This document shows positions 1 through 7,833 of a DNA stretch of 18,520 nt, one piece after another; the stretch's first letter is position 1; every line of letters starts with the position of its first letter. A program made the translations under genes and the position numbers. Origin of the DNA: CAZOZP01 sp964584325 (GTDB lineage Bacteria > Bacteroidota > Ignavibacteria > Ignavibacteriales > Melioribacteraceae); assembly GCA_964584325.1 (NCBI GenBank), contig CAZOZP010000064.1, forward strand, positions 1-18,520, in the 5' to 3' direction. The notes under the pieces are model-generated. The model saw only the letters and a list, made by a program, of their open reading frames with translations, ran no database searches and was not told where the DNA came from.

Positions 1-110
1 CCGTAATCGTTAATACCGGTAAGATTGGTTCCTATCCGAAGATAACCGCCTTTTTCCTGAGCGGTGAGGGTTAAGCTTAACAATAAAAGAAAAAACAACA
101 GAAAACGCAT
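1..110 (-). CDS. Secreted protein, N-terminal fragment, paralog of the neighbouring glycosidase-like protein (partial)
   Basis: Only the first 36 codons are in the window; the gene runs off the left edge. The start is ATG at 110-108 on the - strand, with a strong Shine-Dalgarno AAGGAGG (116-122) 5 nt upstream. The peptide begins with a classic signal peptide: MR, then a long Leu/Phe-rich core ending in LTLTA, with likely cleavage before QEK. The start of the mature part (IGTNLTGINDY) matches the same place in the protein at 303-2231 (IGTNISGITDW). Over the 20 residues from AQEKG onward 13 are identical, so the two are tandem paralogs. By analogy it is probably an exported, glycosidase-like T9SS substrate, but neither the catalytic core nor the sorting domain is visible here. 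It lies downstream of a terminator and so probably has its own promoter in 111-275. Confidence 0.8.
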   Translation of the reverse strand, partial: MRFLLFFLLLLSLTLTAQEKGGYLRIGTNLTGINDY

Positions 111-275
111 AGAAGCCTCCTTCTAAAAGTCGGTTATGACTTTAGATTGATAAATACGGGCGCAGAGATAAGAGGGTGTCTATATCTTTCGTCCGGGGTT
201 AATTAGAAGAACCGAAAAAAACATTTTGTGATAACCAAAAAGAGTCAGTATGTGAAACAAACAAAAGGAAAGAAA
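111..275 (-). other. Upstream region of the leftmost secreted-protein gene
   Basis: A non-coding stretch between the terminator of the 303-2231 gene and the start of the partial gene at 110. It must carry the promoter of the partial gene if the terminator works. Apart from the Shine-Dalgarno at 116-122 I see no convincing -35/-10 pair or repeat. The part next to the hairpin (about 256-275) is the U-rich tail of the terminator when read on the - strand. Confidence 0.4.
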
Positions 276-296
276 GGGGCACAGAGTCTGTGCCCC
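256..296 (-). terminator. Rho-independent terminator of the secreted glycosidase-like gene
   Basis: GGGGCACAG (276-284) and CTGTGCCCC (288-296) form a perfect 9-bp, G+C-rich stem with a 3-nt loop. Read on the - strand, it starts 6 nt after the TGA stop (305-303) and is followed by a T-rich run (TTTCTTTCCTTTTG). This is the normal layout of an intrinsic terminator for leftward transcription. On the + strand the stem is followed by no T run, so it is directional. Confidence 0.88.
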
Positions 297-302
297 TGAA
301 AG

Positions 303-2231
303 TCATTTTAAAAATATCATTTTGTGAGCAAGGCTTTTGCCTCCGCCTGAGAGTCTGCAGAAATATACACCGGATGAACAGCCGTGTTTTGAAGGATCGA
401 AAACTGCTTTGTGAATACCCGGATTAAGAGGTTCTTTGACTAATACCGCAACTTCACGGCCTAACATATCATAAATTTTCAAAGTAATATTCCCCTGAGT
501 TCCGGCGGGTATTTCAAATTCAATTGTTGTTGAAGGATTAAACGGATTTGGATAATTTCCTTTGAGAGAAAATCCTTTAATTAAATTTTCTGACTGTTCG
601 GCGGAAGTATTGCACTTATTCATATATTCCATAATAGCTTTGTATTTGGGTGCGGGTATAAGACTTGTATCTTGATCAAGTGTTTCAAGAATACCCCAGC
701 TTCCGTACCTCGCGCTTCTTGTCCCGATGAAAGAAAAACTCATTAATAAGGTCGGTTCATCTCCGTCATTTAATGATTCAAGCAATTCGAACCATTCATT
801 ATATAGATTGTACATAGAAGTATCCCGCTGAATATCAAGTAAAGCAGAAGAATATGTTGGTTCTTCGCCGAAAGGCGTCGGGGTTACATGCTGACCTCCT
901 TCGTAATAAATCATCGGAATCTTTAATGAATCGCCGATTGTCTGTTTCTGACTTATAAGCCACGGAATTTCATTTTTCTGTTTGCTTAAACGAACGTAAT
1001 GAGCAAGATCGGATACTGTTGCAGAGCTGCCGAGATCGTCGAGTATTGCATCGTATTCTCCGTCTAATCCGAAATATGCTGCGGGACTAAATGCATCAAA
1101 GCTGCCGGGACGCAGATTGAAAACAATTCTGTTGCTAACATCCTGCCAGGCTCCCTGAACACCGACAACACGAATAATACGACTCATCTCATCTTTGAAA
1201 ACATCAGACCAGATATCAAGACAGTTCTGCACAAGCGGAACCACTCCTTCAGGCCAATAAATACCTTTCCCCTCACAGAAAAAAGTATTAAGCCACTGAG
1301 TTTGACCGAACATCCAGTTCCAGATCTCATTGCTGTACTCAACATATATTTTAAATTCGGGATTAAGATTATCGCGAACCATCATTGCCATATTTCTGAT
1401 ATATTCATCAGAGGCATTGTGGGGAACACATATCCACATATTTTTATTTGTGATATTGCAAAGCCTGATCATATATTCGTATGGCACGCCTTTATTCGTG
1501 GTAAATGTGTAGAAAGACGGCTTACTTCTGAAACTCCAGGGTTTCCTTATGGTATCTTCAGGAGAATCATAGCATTCCCAGGAATTGGTTTCACTCCAGT
1601 TATTTGTTTTTCCGAAATCCATAAATCTGATGGTTGAAAAAGGAGCCAGTTTTTCAAGAAATTTCGGATTATAAGGCTGATCAAGATAATTATCTTCAGT
1701 ACCGGGTAAAAGAAGTCTGATATTTCTCACAGGGTCGGCTGCATCAGAAGAATCGATGCCAAGAATAAATAATTGGCTCTCATCTAAAGGCTTAGGAGAA
1801 AAAGAATAGGTCTGGCGATTTTCTGATTCAGTAAGAAGCTGTAAGTCGCCTTGCGTGGAAACTCTTCCTTTGCCGTCCCAAAGCAGAACATATTCTCCGG
1901 CCGGCCAGGCATTAATATACGCCCAGATTGTTACAGCCCTCTGAGGTGCTTCAGCATCAGGGAAATGAGCCGGAAGACTTAAAGGATATCCGTTGGAATC
2001 TACCGGAATTTGACTCATATAACCGGAATCCCACGGATTTTCTCCGTTTTCCACCCATCGGTCGTTCTGTGTGAACCATTCACGTGAAAGATACATCAGA
2101 TTCTTGAAGGGAATCTCCGTACTCCAGTCGGTAATACCTGAAATGTTTGTCCCGATATTAAGAGAGCATCCTTTTTCCTGAGCAAAAGAATAAACGGTAA
2201 AAAGTAAAACAAGCAATAAAAGTTGACGCAT
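303..2231 (-). CDS. Secreted glycoside-hydrolase-like protein with T9SS type A sorting domain
   Basis: 642 residues, start ATG at 2231-2229 with GGGAG (2238-2242) 6 nt upstream. Residues 1-17 are a signal peptide with likely cleavage after SFA, leaving an N-terminal Gln. The segment about 24-60 (IGTNISGITDWSTEIPF, then SREW) opens the mature domain; 90-180 looks beta-rich. Residues about 195-540 resemble a TIM-barrel glycosidase: YSNEIWN (299-305, Glu302, like the Asn-Glu acid/base pair of GH clan A) and YYEGG (442-446, Glu444, a possible nucleophile). This catalytic assignment is inference. Residues about 553-642 are a clear T9SS C-terminal domain: GNYPNPFNPSTT, then a beta-sandwich with YDMLGREV and GVYFCRL, ending KMIFLK. 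It should therefore be carried through the outer membrane by the type IX system and released or anchored there. The substrate is unknown; polysaccharide is the best guess. It is transcribed away from the dcw cluster and shows no functional link to it. Confidence 0.82.
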   Translation of the reverse strand: MRQLLLLVLLFTVYSFAQEKGCSLNIGTNISGITDWSTEIPFKNLMYLSREWFTQNDRWVENGENPWDSGYMSQIPVDSNGYPLSLPAHFPDAEAPQRAVTIWAYINAWPAGEYVLLWDGKGRVSTQGDLQLLTESENRQTYSFSPKPLDESQLFILGIDSSDAADPVRNIRLLLPGTEDNYLDQPYNPKFLEKLAPFSTIRFMDFGKTNNWSETNSWECYDSPEDTIRKPWSFRSKPSFYTFTTNKGVPYEYMIRLCNITNKNMWICVPHNASDEYIRNMAMMVRDNLNPEFKIYVEYSNEIWNWMFGQTQWLNTFFCEGKGIYWPEGVVPLVQNCLDIWSDVFKDEMSRIIRVVGVQGAWQDVSNRIVFNLRPGSFDAFSPAAYFGLDGEYDAILDDLGSSATVSDLAHYVRLSKQKNEIPWLISQKQTIGDSLKIPMIYYEGGQHVTPTPFGEEPTYSSALLDIQRDTSMYNLYNEWFELLESLNDGDEPTLLMSFSFIGTRSARYGSWGILETLDQDTSLIPAPKYKAIMEYMNKCNTSAEQSENLIKGFSLKGNYPNPFNPSTTIEFEIPAGTQGNITLKIYDMLGREVAVLVKEPLNPGIHKAVFDPSKHGCSSGVYFCRLSGGGKSLAHKMIFLK

Positions 2232-2646
2232 CTGACACTCCCGAATTAATTAGCATATTTTAACAATTATTGTTCCCTTTTATTTATTCGAACTGCACAT
2301 CATTAAAACTGCATTTAATAAAGGCGGAAAAACAAAAAATAATTTTTCCGTTAAGTGAAAAACGAAAAAAATAAGGCAGTAAAAAATATATAATCTCTAA
2401 TCCTAAACCATAGAAAAATTTGCATTACCCTCATTAAATTATTTGAACGATTTAAACCCTTGTAAAAATATGTTGACGGAAACCTTTTTTTTGCATCAGA
2501 AAATTGCTGAGTATTGAGGAATGCTATATAAGGTCTCGGTATCCTGATTTATATCCCCGAAAAATATCTCCGCAATTATCCAATTAATGAATCTTGATTC
2601 AAAAAATTACTTGACTTTGCCCGAAAAAAACGTTTATTTTGATACC
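2232..2646. other. Divergent A+T-rich intergenic region between the secreted-protein gene and mraZ
   Basis: About 415 nt with no credible gene; the short ORFs that cross it lack family features or good start sites. It must hold promoters for both directions. Visible structure: the palindrome AACAATTATTGTT (2262-2274), 31 nt upstream of the leftward start; an inverted repeat CGGAAAAA/TTTTTCCG (2325-2332 and 2343-2350); and a candidate rightward promoter near 2611-2640. TATATA at 2525-2530, with TTGCTG 15 nt before it, could be a weaker second promoter, but the spacing is short. Confidence 0.5.
2611..2640 (+). promoter_or_regulatory. Candidate promoter of the dcw operon (Pmra)
   Basis: TTGACT (2611-2616) and TATTTT (2635-2640) are separated by 18 nt, like a sigma-70 -35/-10 pair. 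Transcription would begin around 2647, right at the first MraZ-like box, giving a leader of about 50 nt before the mraZ ATG. FCB-group housekeeping promoters often use a different -7 element (TAnnTTTG). The sequence TATTTTG here is one base short of that pattern, so the exact elements are uncertain. Confidence 0.5.
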
Positions 2647-2648
2647 AA

Positions 2649-2693
2649 GTGGGAAAAAGTGTTTGAAAAACCCAAAAAGTGGGAAATTGTGTA
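2649..2693 (+). promoter_or_regulatory. Putative MraZ operator (phased GTGGG/GTGT boxes)
   Basis: AAGTGGGAAAAAGTGT (2647-2662) is repeated 30 bp later as AAGTGGGAAATTGTGT (2677-2692), with 14 of 16 bases identical. The GTG cores start at 2649, 2659, 2679 and 2689, all in 10-bp register. The empty central register (about 2669) carries the same TGGG on the opposite strand (CCCA, 2671-2674). MraZ is known to bind tandem TGGG/GTGG repeats with about 10-bp spacing just upstream of its own gene, so autoregulation is a direct inference. The boxes lie between the candidate -10 and the ATG, where bound protein would block transcription. Confidence 0.75.
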
Positions 2694-2696
2694 AAG

Positions 2697-3146
2697 ATGT
2701 TCATAGGAAGTTTCACATATTCGATTGACAGTAAAGGCAGAGTAAGCTTTCCGGCGAGGCTGAAAAAGTATCTCAATCCGGAGGCCAACGATACATTTAT
2801 TATGACGAGGGGTACGGCTAAGTGCATCGAGGTATATCCTTTGGATCAATGGAAGGAGTTATATGAGAGCAAGCTTAAGAACATTAATACATTCAACCCC
2901 AAAGAGGCTATGTTTGTAAGGATGTTTCTGCAGATAGCCGCAGAAGACACTCTTGACCAGCAATCAAGGCTGCTCATTCCCCAAAATTTACTGGAATTTG
3001 CCGGAATCGAAAAGGAAGTATTTATTCTTGGTGCAATCAAAAAAATTGAGATCTGGAATCCGAAAGTATATGAAGAGTATTTAGCGGAACAAGCAGAATC
3101 TTATGAAGATGTTGCTCATGAAGTAATGAATATGTATTCCAAATGA
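2697..3146 (+). CDS. mraZ: Transcriptional regulator MraZ
   Basis: 149 residues, the usual length for the family. It begins MFIGSFTYSIDSKGRVSFPAR, the standard MraZ opening, so ATG 2697 is chosen. An in-frame GTG at 2679 would add MGNCVK, but it sits inside the operator repeat. There are two AbrB/SpoVT-type DNA-binding halves: DSKGR (11-15) in the first and DQQSRLLIP (87-95) in the second. In the second, Ser replaces the Gly that is usual before Arg. MraZ forms a ring-shaped oligomer that binds the repeats before mraZ and represses the dcw operon. No good Shine-Dalgarno precedes the ATG (GGGA lies 12 nt away). It is the first gene of the operon and its stop overlaps the rsmH start by 4 nt (ATGA). 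Confidence 0.95.
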   Translation: MFIGSFTYSIDSKGRVSFPARLKKYLNPEANDTFIMTRGTAKCIEVYPLDQWKELYESKLKNINTFNPKEAMFVRMFLQIAAEDTLDQQSRLLIPQNLLEFAGIEKEVFILGAIKKIEIWNPKVYEEYLAEQAESYEDVAHEVMNMYSK

Positions 3147-4063
3147 AGAAGCATATACCGGTACTCTTAAAAGATACTGTTGATTATCTGGTAAAATCCG
3201 GAACGGGAAAGTATTTTGATGCCACATTAGGTTTCGGCGGTCACACAGCAGAGATTTTAAACCGGTTAGACAGCAGATCGGTTCTTGTAGGTACTGATAA
3301 AGATGATGATGCAATAAAACATTGTCGTGAAAGTTTTAAGGATGAAAGCAGGCTTAAGATATACAAAGCCGCTTTTACAAATATAGATAAAATAGCAAAG
3401 ATAGAGTTCATTGAATCCTTTGACGGCATTATTGCCGATCTTGGTGTTTCTTCGTATCAGTTTGATAATCTTGAATCAGGATTTACATACAGGGAAGATG
3501 CTCCGCTGGATTTAAGAATGGATAAATCCACTGGCACACCTGCATCAGAACTGATAAATAATCTTACAAAAGAAGAGCTTAGAGATATTTTCTACAAATA
3601 TGGAGAAGAACGTAAATCTGGCCTGATTGCATCAGTAATTGTAAGAGAAAGAGAAACAGCCGCGATAGAAACAACCGCATCGCTAAGGAGAATAATAGAA
3701 TCAGTAATTCCTCAGCCGCATACGGTTAGCAGTCTTTCAAGAATTTTTCAGGCGCTCAGAATATATGTTAACGGCGAACTTGACGAGCTTAGGGAATTTC
3801 TTGAAAAATCTGTTTCGCTTCTTTCAAAAGGCGGGAGGATAGCAGTGATCTCATATCATTCGCTTGAAGACAGGATTGTAAAAGAATTATTTAAGTATGA
3901 ATCTCTCGATTGTATTTGTCCGAGAGATTTTCCTGTTTGTGTCTGCAAAAAAGAAAAAAGGCTGGAGTTAATTACAAGGAAAGCAGTTATTCCTTCAGAC
4001 GATGAAATCAAGGATAACAGAAGGTCAAGAAGTGCAAAATTGCGTGTAGCGGAAAGAATATGA
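3143..4063 (+). CDS. rsmH: 16S rRNA (cytosine1402-N4)-methyltransferase RsmH (MraW)
   Basis: 306 residues, typical length. It methylates N4 of C1402 in the decoding centre of 16S rRNA, using S-adenosylmethionine. Visible family signatures: HIPVLLKDTVDYL at the N-terminus; the SAM-binding DATLGFGGHT (26-35) followed by GTDKDDDAI; DGIIADLGVSSYQFD; the LDLRMD motif; FQALRIYVNGELDEL; ISYHSLEDRIVK; and a basic C-terminal RRSRSAKLRVAER. No key motif is missing. It overlaps mraZ by 4 nt and ftsL by 4 nt (both ATGA), so translation is probably coupled. Confidence 0.97.
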   Translation: MKKHIPVLLKDTVDYLVKSGTGKYFDATLGFGGHTAEILNRLDSRSVLVGTDKDDDAIKHCRESFKDESRLKIYKAAFTNIDKIAKIEFIESFDGIIADLGVSSYQFDNLESGFTYREDAPLDLRMDKSTGTPASELINNLTKEELRDIFYKYGEERKSGLIASVIVRERETAAIETTASLRRIIESVIPQPHTVSSLSRIFQALRIYVNGELDELREFLEKSVSLLSKGGRIAVISYHSLEDRIVKELFKYESLDCICPRDFPVCVCKKEKRLELITRKAVIPSDDEIKDNRRSRSAKLRVAERI

Positions 4064-4383
4064 AACAGGTATCATATACAAAAATAATACTTGCATCAAC
4101 TCTTGTTGTTGCAATTTTTTCCATTTTATACGTCTTCCTTGTGGAAGAAGTAAAAATGATGGCAAAGCAAAAAGTTGATCTTGAGTCTGAAATCAGTCTT
4201 AAGATGAATTTGCTTACAGAAAAAGAGGCAGTTCGTAAACAGCTGGCCGATGAAACAAGGATATCTGCTTATGCTTCGGAGCAACTCGGAATGGTTAAAG
4301 CACTTCAGGTTTTCAGCGAGATAAAAATAGACAAAGAAAAAAGTCGCGATATCATAAATGCCGTAGAGAGTATATATGAATAA
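4060..4383 (+). CDS. ftsL: Cell division protein FtsL
   Basis: 107 residues with the FtsL plan: a short cytoplasmic N-terminus, one membrane segment (about 8-28), a charged coiled-coil stretch (about 30-65), and the ASEQLGMVKA segment typical of FtsL-like proteins. Primary sequence is poorly conserved in this family, so the call rests on topology and on position between rsmH and ftsI. FtsL is a bitopic divisome protein that, with FtsB and FtsQ, holds and activates FtsW-FtsI at the septum. No FtsB gene is seen nearby. It overlaps rsmH by 4 nt and ftsI by 8 nt. GGAAAGA just before the ATG may serve as a weak ribosome site. Confidence 0.85.
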   Translation: MKQVSYTKIILASTLVVAIFSILYVFLVEEVKMMAKQKVDLESEISLKMNLLTEKEAVRKQLADETRISAYASEQLGMVKALQVFSEIKIDKEKSRDIINAVESIYE

Positions 4384-6364
4384 AAACCGCGCCTTAATAA
4401 TAATTCTTTTATTCTTTCTGTTATTTCTTGTTGTGGTTTATGCACTTTATGACATACAGGTGCGAAGACACGAAAACTATAAGTTTTTAGCCGAAAGGCA
4501 GCAAAACAAAATAGAAGAGATTAAAGCAATGAGAGGTGTCATAAAAGACAGAACCGGTAATGTTATTGCTTTCAGCAAAAGGGAAGTATCATACTATGCC
4601 GATCTCAGAATGCTTAAAAGTTCAGGGAAAGAGCAAATAGCTGAAAAATTTGCAAAAGTATTCAAGAAGAAAAAATCTTATTACTTAAGCAAAATGCAGG
4701 GCGGCAAAAAGAACGTTTTGCTTGAGAAAAATGTTGACGGTTTAAGGGCCGAAGAGCTGGACGGATTTATAGCCGAAGGATTATTCAAGGAAGAAAACAT
4801 AAGCCGGAAATATCCTTTCGGAACGCTTGCTTCTCATATTTTAGGTTATGTTGAAAATTCAGGCAGGGGAAGAAGCGGAATTGAGTCTGTTTTCGATTCA
4901 CATTTAAGAGGCAAAAACGGAAGCCGATATGTTGAACGGGATGTATGGGGCAGGACTGTTTCAGTTGTTGAATCGCAAAGTATCCCGGCAGAAAACGGAT
5001 TAAACGTGGATTTGACTATCGATGCCGGATACCAGAAGATTCTTGAAACGGAATTGCTGGACGGTGTTCAGAAATTTATGGCAAGAAGTGCTTCGGGTAT
5101 AATTATGAATCCGAATACAGGCGAAATACTGGCACTTGCCAATTATCCTGATTACGATCCTCAGGAATTCTCTGCCGCAGATGACGAAGCGCGGAGAAAC
5201 AGAATATTAACTGACACATATGAACCGGGATCAACGATTAAACCTTTGATAATAGCTGCACTCCTTAACGAAGGAATTGTTAAAGAAGACAATGTGATAT
5301 TTGCCGAAAACGGATCATATAAATTTAACAGAACAAGAATTACAGATGTTCACCCTTACGGTAATCTTACGGTTCACGATGTTCTTGTTAATTCCAGCAA
5401 TATCGGAATGGCCAAGCTTTCTACAAAAATGGATGACAACAGTTTCTACAAATATCTCAGGGATTTCGGTTTCGGAAATCGTACACTGATAAATCTTCCG
5501 GGCGAAACAGAAGGCACACTGAAAAGACCTTCCAATTTCAACGATCTTACAAAAGCATTCATCTCATTCGGATATGAAGTTTCAGTTACTCCGATTCAGA
5601 TGGCAGCGGCCTATTGCGCACTTGTTAACGGCGGTACTTTGTATCAGCCATACATAGTGAAAAGCATTTCCAAAAACGGAAAGGCTGTGGAAAAGTTCGA
5701 ACCTGTTAAAATTCGTGATGTTATTTCAAGGGAAACTTCAGAGAAAGTAAAAAAAATGATGGTTGATGTAGTTGAAAAAGGCACGGCGAAGACAGCAAAA
5801 GTAGAGAATATCAGCATTGGAGGAAAAACGGGTACTTCGCAGATACTTGTGGATAATAAATACTCAAAAGGCAATTACAATACTTCATTCGTGGGATTTC
5901 TTCCGGCCGAAAATCCTAAGGCGGTATGCTTCATACTTGTAAAATTTCCTCAGGTGGGAATGTACGGCGGACTTGTGGCGGCTCCTGTATTTAAGGAAAC
6001 AGTGGAAGGTCTGATCAAAACAGATGAAACTCTTATAGACTGGAATGCCAAGGCTGATCAGGGGAATACCGGATTTATTGCTCTTAAGGAAAATGGATCA
6101 TCCGAAAAAAACGGAACAGTTTTCTCGAACATAAGTGAAAAGAAAATTCCGAAAGAAACAAATGAAATCAGGAAAATAGTAACATCGAACCTGATGCCTG
6201 AACTTTACGGACTTTCAAAAAGAGAGGCTACTTCCATACTTAATGCAATGGGAATAAAATATCGGATAAGCGGCAGAGGTAAAGTTGTATCACAAAGCGT
6301 GAAAACAGGTACCAGGATATCATCCGGTACTGTATGTATAATAAATTGTGCGGCAGGCAGATAA
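4376..6364 (+). CDS. ftsI: Septal peptidoglycan transpeptidase FtsI (PBP3-like, with PASTA domain)
   Basis: 662 residues, a class B penicillin-binding protein that cross-links septal peptidoglycan in the periplasm. It has an N-terminal membrane anchor (about 6-25), a dimerisation/pedestal domain containing RGVIKDRTGNVIA and HILGYVE, then the transpeptidase domain. All three active-site motifs are present: STIK with catalytic Ser286, SSN (340-342) and KTGT (484-487). Residues about 604-662 (MPELYGLSKREATSIL onward) form a single PASTA repeat, as in other FCB-group and Gram-positive division PBPs but not in E. coli FtsI. Between them lies a low-complexity, Lys/Glu/Asn-rich linker. It overlaps ftsL by 8 nt, and its stop shares one base with the murE start (TAATG). 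Confidence 0.95.
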   Translation: MNKNRALIIILLFFLLFLVVVYALYDIQVRRHENYKFLAERQQNKIEEIKAMRGVIKDRTGNVIAFSKREVSYYADLRMLKSSGKEQIAEKFAKVFKKKKSYYLSKMQGGKKNVLLEKNVDGLRAEELDGFIAEGLFKEENISRKYPFGTLASHILGYVENSGRGRSGIESVFDSHLRGKNGSRYVERDVWGRTVSVVESQSIPAENGLNVDLTIDAGYQKILETELLDGVQKFMARSASGIIMNPNTGEILALANYPDYDPQEFSAADDEARRNRILTDTYEPGSTIKPLIIAALLNEGIVKEDNVIFAENGSYKFNRTRITDVHPYGNLTVHDVLVNSSNIGMAKLSTKMDDNSFYKYLRDFGFGNRTLINLPGETEGTLKRPSNFNDLTKAFISFGYEVSVTPIQMAAAYCALVNGGTLYQPYIVKSISKNGKAVEKFEPVKIRDVISRETSEKVKKMMVDVVEKGTAKTAKVENISIGGKTGTSQILVDNKYSKGNYNTSFVGFLPAENPKAVCFILVKFPQVGMYGGLVAAPVFKETVEGLIKTDETLIDWNAKADQGNTGFIALKENGSSEKNGTVFSNISEKKIPKETNEIRKIVTSNLMPELYGLSKREATSILNAMGIKYRISGRGKVVSQSVKTGTRISSGTVCIINCAAGR

Positions 6365-7833
6365 TGAATTTACTTGAGATATTAAATAACGTTCAAGGCG
6401 TATTGGAAATTGACGGACGTCCGGATCTTCTGGATGTAAACTCAGTAGAGTATGATTCAAGAACAGCCGGTAAAAACTCAGTGTTTGTTGCTGTGAAAGG
6501 ATTTAAGCAAGATGGTCATAATTTTATCTACGAAGCTATAAAAAACGGAGCTGAAGCAGTAGTATTGCAGGATGAAGATGCGGTTCCGCGGGAATATTTC
6601 CTTATGCGGGGAGTGGTTAGAATTCTTGTTGAAGACAGTCGCAAGGCAATTGCCTCCATATCAAACATTCTATACGGGCAACCTTCGAAAAAAATTAAAT
6701 TGATTGGTGTAACAGGAACTAAGGGTAAAACAACCACCAGCTATTTTATAAAGAGTGTCCTAGAATTTAATGGTTATAAAACCGGACTAATCGGAACCAT
6801 CAAAAATATGATAGGCGACCGTGAGATAAAAACTACTCTTACTACTCCTCAGGCAAATGAAATAAATAAACTTCTTTCGGAAATGATTGAAGAAGGCTGT
6901 AAATATTGTGTTATGGAAGTATCTTCTGTTGCTTGCGATCTCCATAGAGTAGCCGGACTGCATTTTTCCTACGGAGTATTCACGAATATTACTTCAGACC
7001 ATTTGGATTACCACGGAAATTTGCAGAATTACTTCAAGGCAAAGAAGTTGTTTTTCGACAATATGCCCTCAGGTTCAAAAGTTCTTCTGAATCTGAAAGA
7101 CGAACAATGGAAAACCATTTCCGCAGATACAAAGGCCGATAGATATACTTTCGGAGAGTCGGAAACAGCAGATTTTGAGATAAAAAATATTGCGATTGAC
7201 TTTAATGCAACCAACTATGAATTGTGCAATAATAATCATACTTATCGAATCTCAACTTCTCTGGTAGGAATGTTTAATGCATATAATTCTGTTTCAGCCG
7301 CAGCAATTGGAGTTCTGGAAGGATTTGGCATAAATGAAGTAATTGCGGGAATTTCTGCAGCGGAGCAGGTATCCGGCCGATTCGAAGTGATTCCGTGCGG
7401 CAGTAAAAGAGTAATTGTTGATTATGCTCACACAGCCGACAGCCTGGAGCAGGTACTGAAATCAATAAGAAAAATAAATGACGGAAAGAAACAAATTGTA
7501 ACAGTTTTCGGATGCGGCGGCGACAGAGATAAAACTAAAAGACCGGTTATGGGAAAGATTGCTTCTCTCTTAAGCGATTATGTCTATATAACTTCTGATA
7601 ATCCGCGTACGGAAAATCCCACGGCAATAATAGATGATATTCTTGAAGGTGTTCAGGGAAAAAAATATACTGCCGAACCGGACAGAGCAAAGGCAATTAT
7701 TCAGGCACTTAACCGCTCTGAAAAAGATGCAATTATTCTTATTGCCGGAAAAGGTCACGAAAACTATCAGGAAATTAACGGTGTAAGAACACATTTTTCT
7801 GATCAGGAAATTGTAAGGAGCTTTGCGGGATGA
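6364..7833 (+). CDS. murE: UDP-MurNAc-tripeptide ligase MurE (meso-DAP adding)
   Basis: 489 residues, normal for MurE. This cytoplasmic ATP-dependent ligase adds the third residue to UDP-MurNAc-L-Ala-D-Glu. The ATP loop GVTGTKGKTTT is at 115-125. DNPR (412-415) is the established marker for meso-diaminopimelate rather than L-lysine, so a DAP-type wall is predicted. The central-domain motif VMEVSS and the C-terminal VDYAHTADSL and GCGGDRDKTKR are also present. The start chosen is ATG 6364, which overlaps the ftsI stop as TAATG and gives the usual N-terminus MNLLEIL. An upstream in-frame ATG at 6334 lies within ftsI coding sequence and would add ten residues without family support. Confidence 0.96.
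   Translation: MNLLEILNNVQGVLEIDGRPDLLDVNSVEYDSRTAGKNSVFVAVKGFKQDGHNFIYEAIKNGAEAVVLQDEDAVPREYFLMRGVVRILVEDSRKAIASISNILYGQPSKKIKLIGVTGTKGKTTTSYFIKSVLEFNGYKTGLIGTIKNMIGDREIKTTLTTPQANEINKLLSEMIEEGCKYCVMEVSSVACDLHRVAGLHFSYGVFTNITSDHLDYHGNLQNYFKAKKLFFDNMPSGSKVLLNLKDEQWKTISADTKADRYTFGESETADFEIKNIAIDFNATNYELCNNNHTYRISTSLVGMFNAYNSVSAAAIGVLEGFGINEVIAGISAAEQVSGRFEVIPCGSKRVIVDYAHTADSLEQVLKSIRKINDGKKQIVTVFGCGGDRDKTKRPVMGKIASLLSDYVYITSDNPRTENPTAIIDDILEGVQGKKYTAEPDRAKAIIQALNRSEKDAIILIAGKGHENYQEINGVRTHFSDQEIVRSFAG

Noticed and set aside
1302..1637. 111-codon + strand frame inside the secreted-protein gene
   Set aside because: The - strand frame has a signal peptide, a T9SS domain and a proper terminator; the + frame has none of these.
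2576..2849. Short - strand frames (71 and 83 codons) across the mraZ promoter and 5' end
   Set aside because: They overlap the operator and the conserved start of mraZ, and lack recognisable domains or good ribosome sites.
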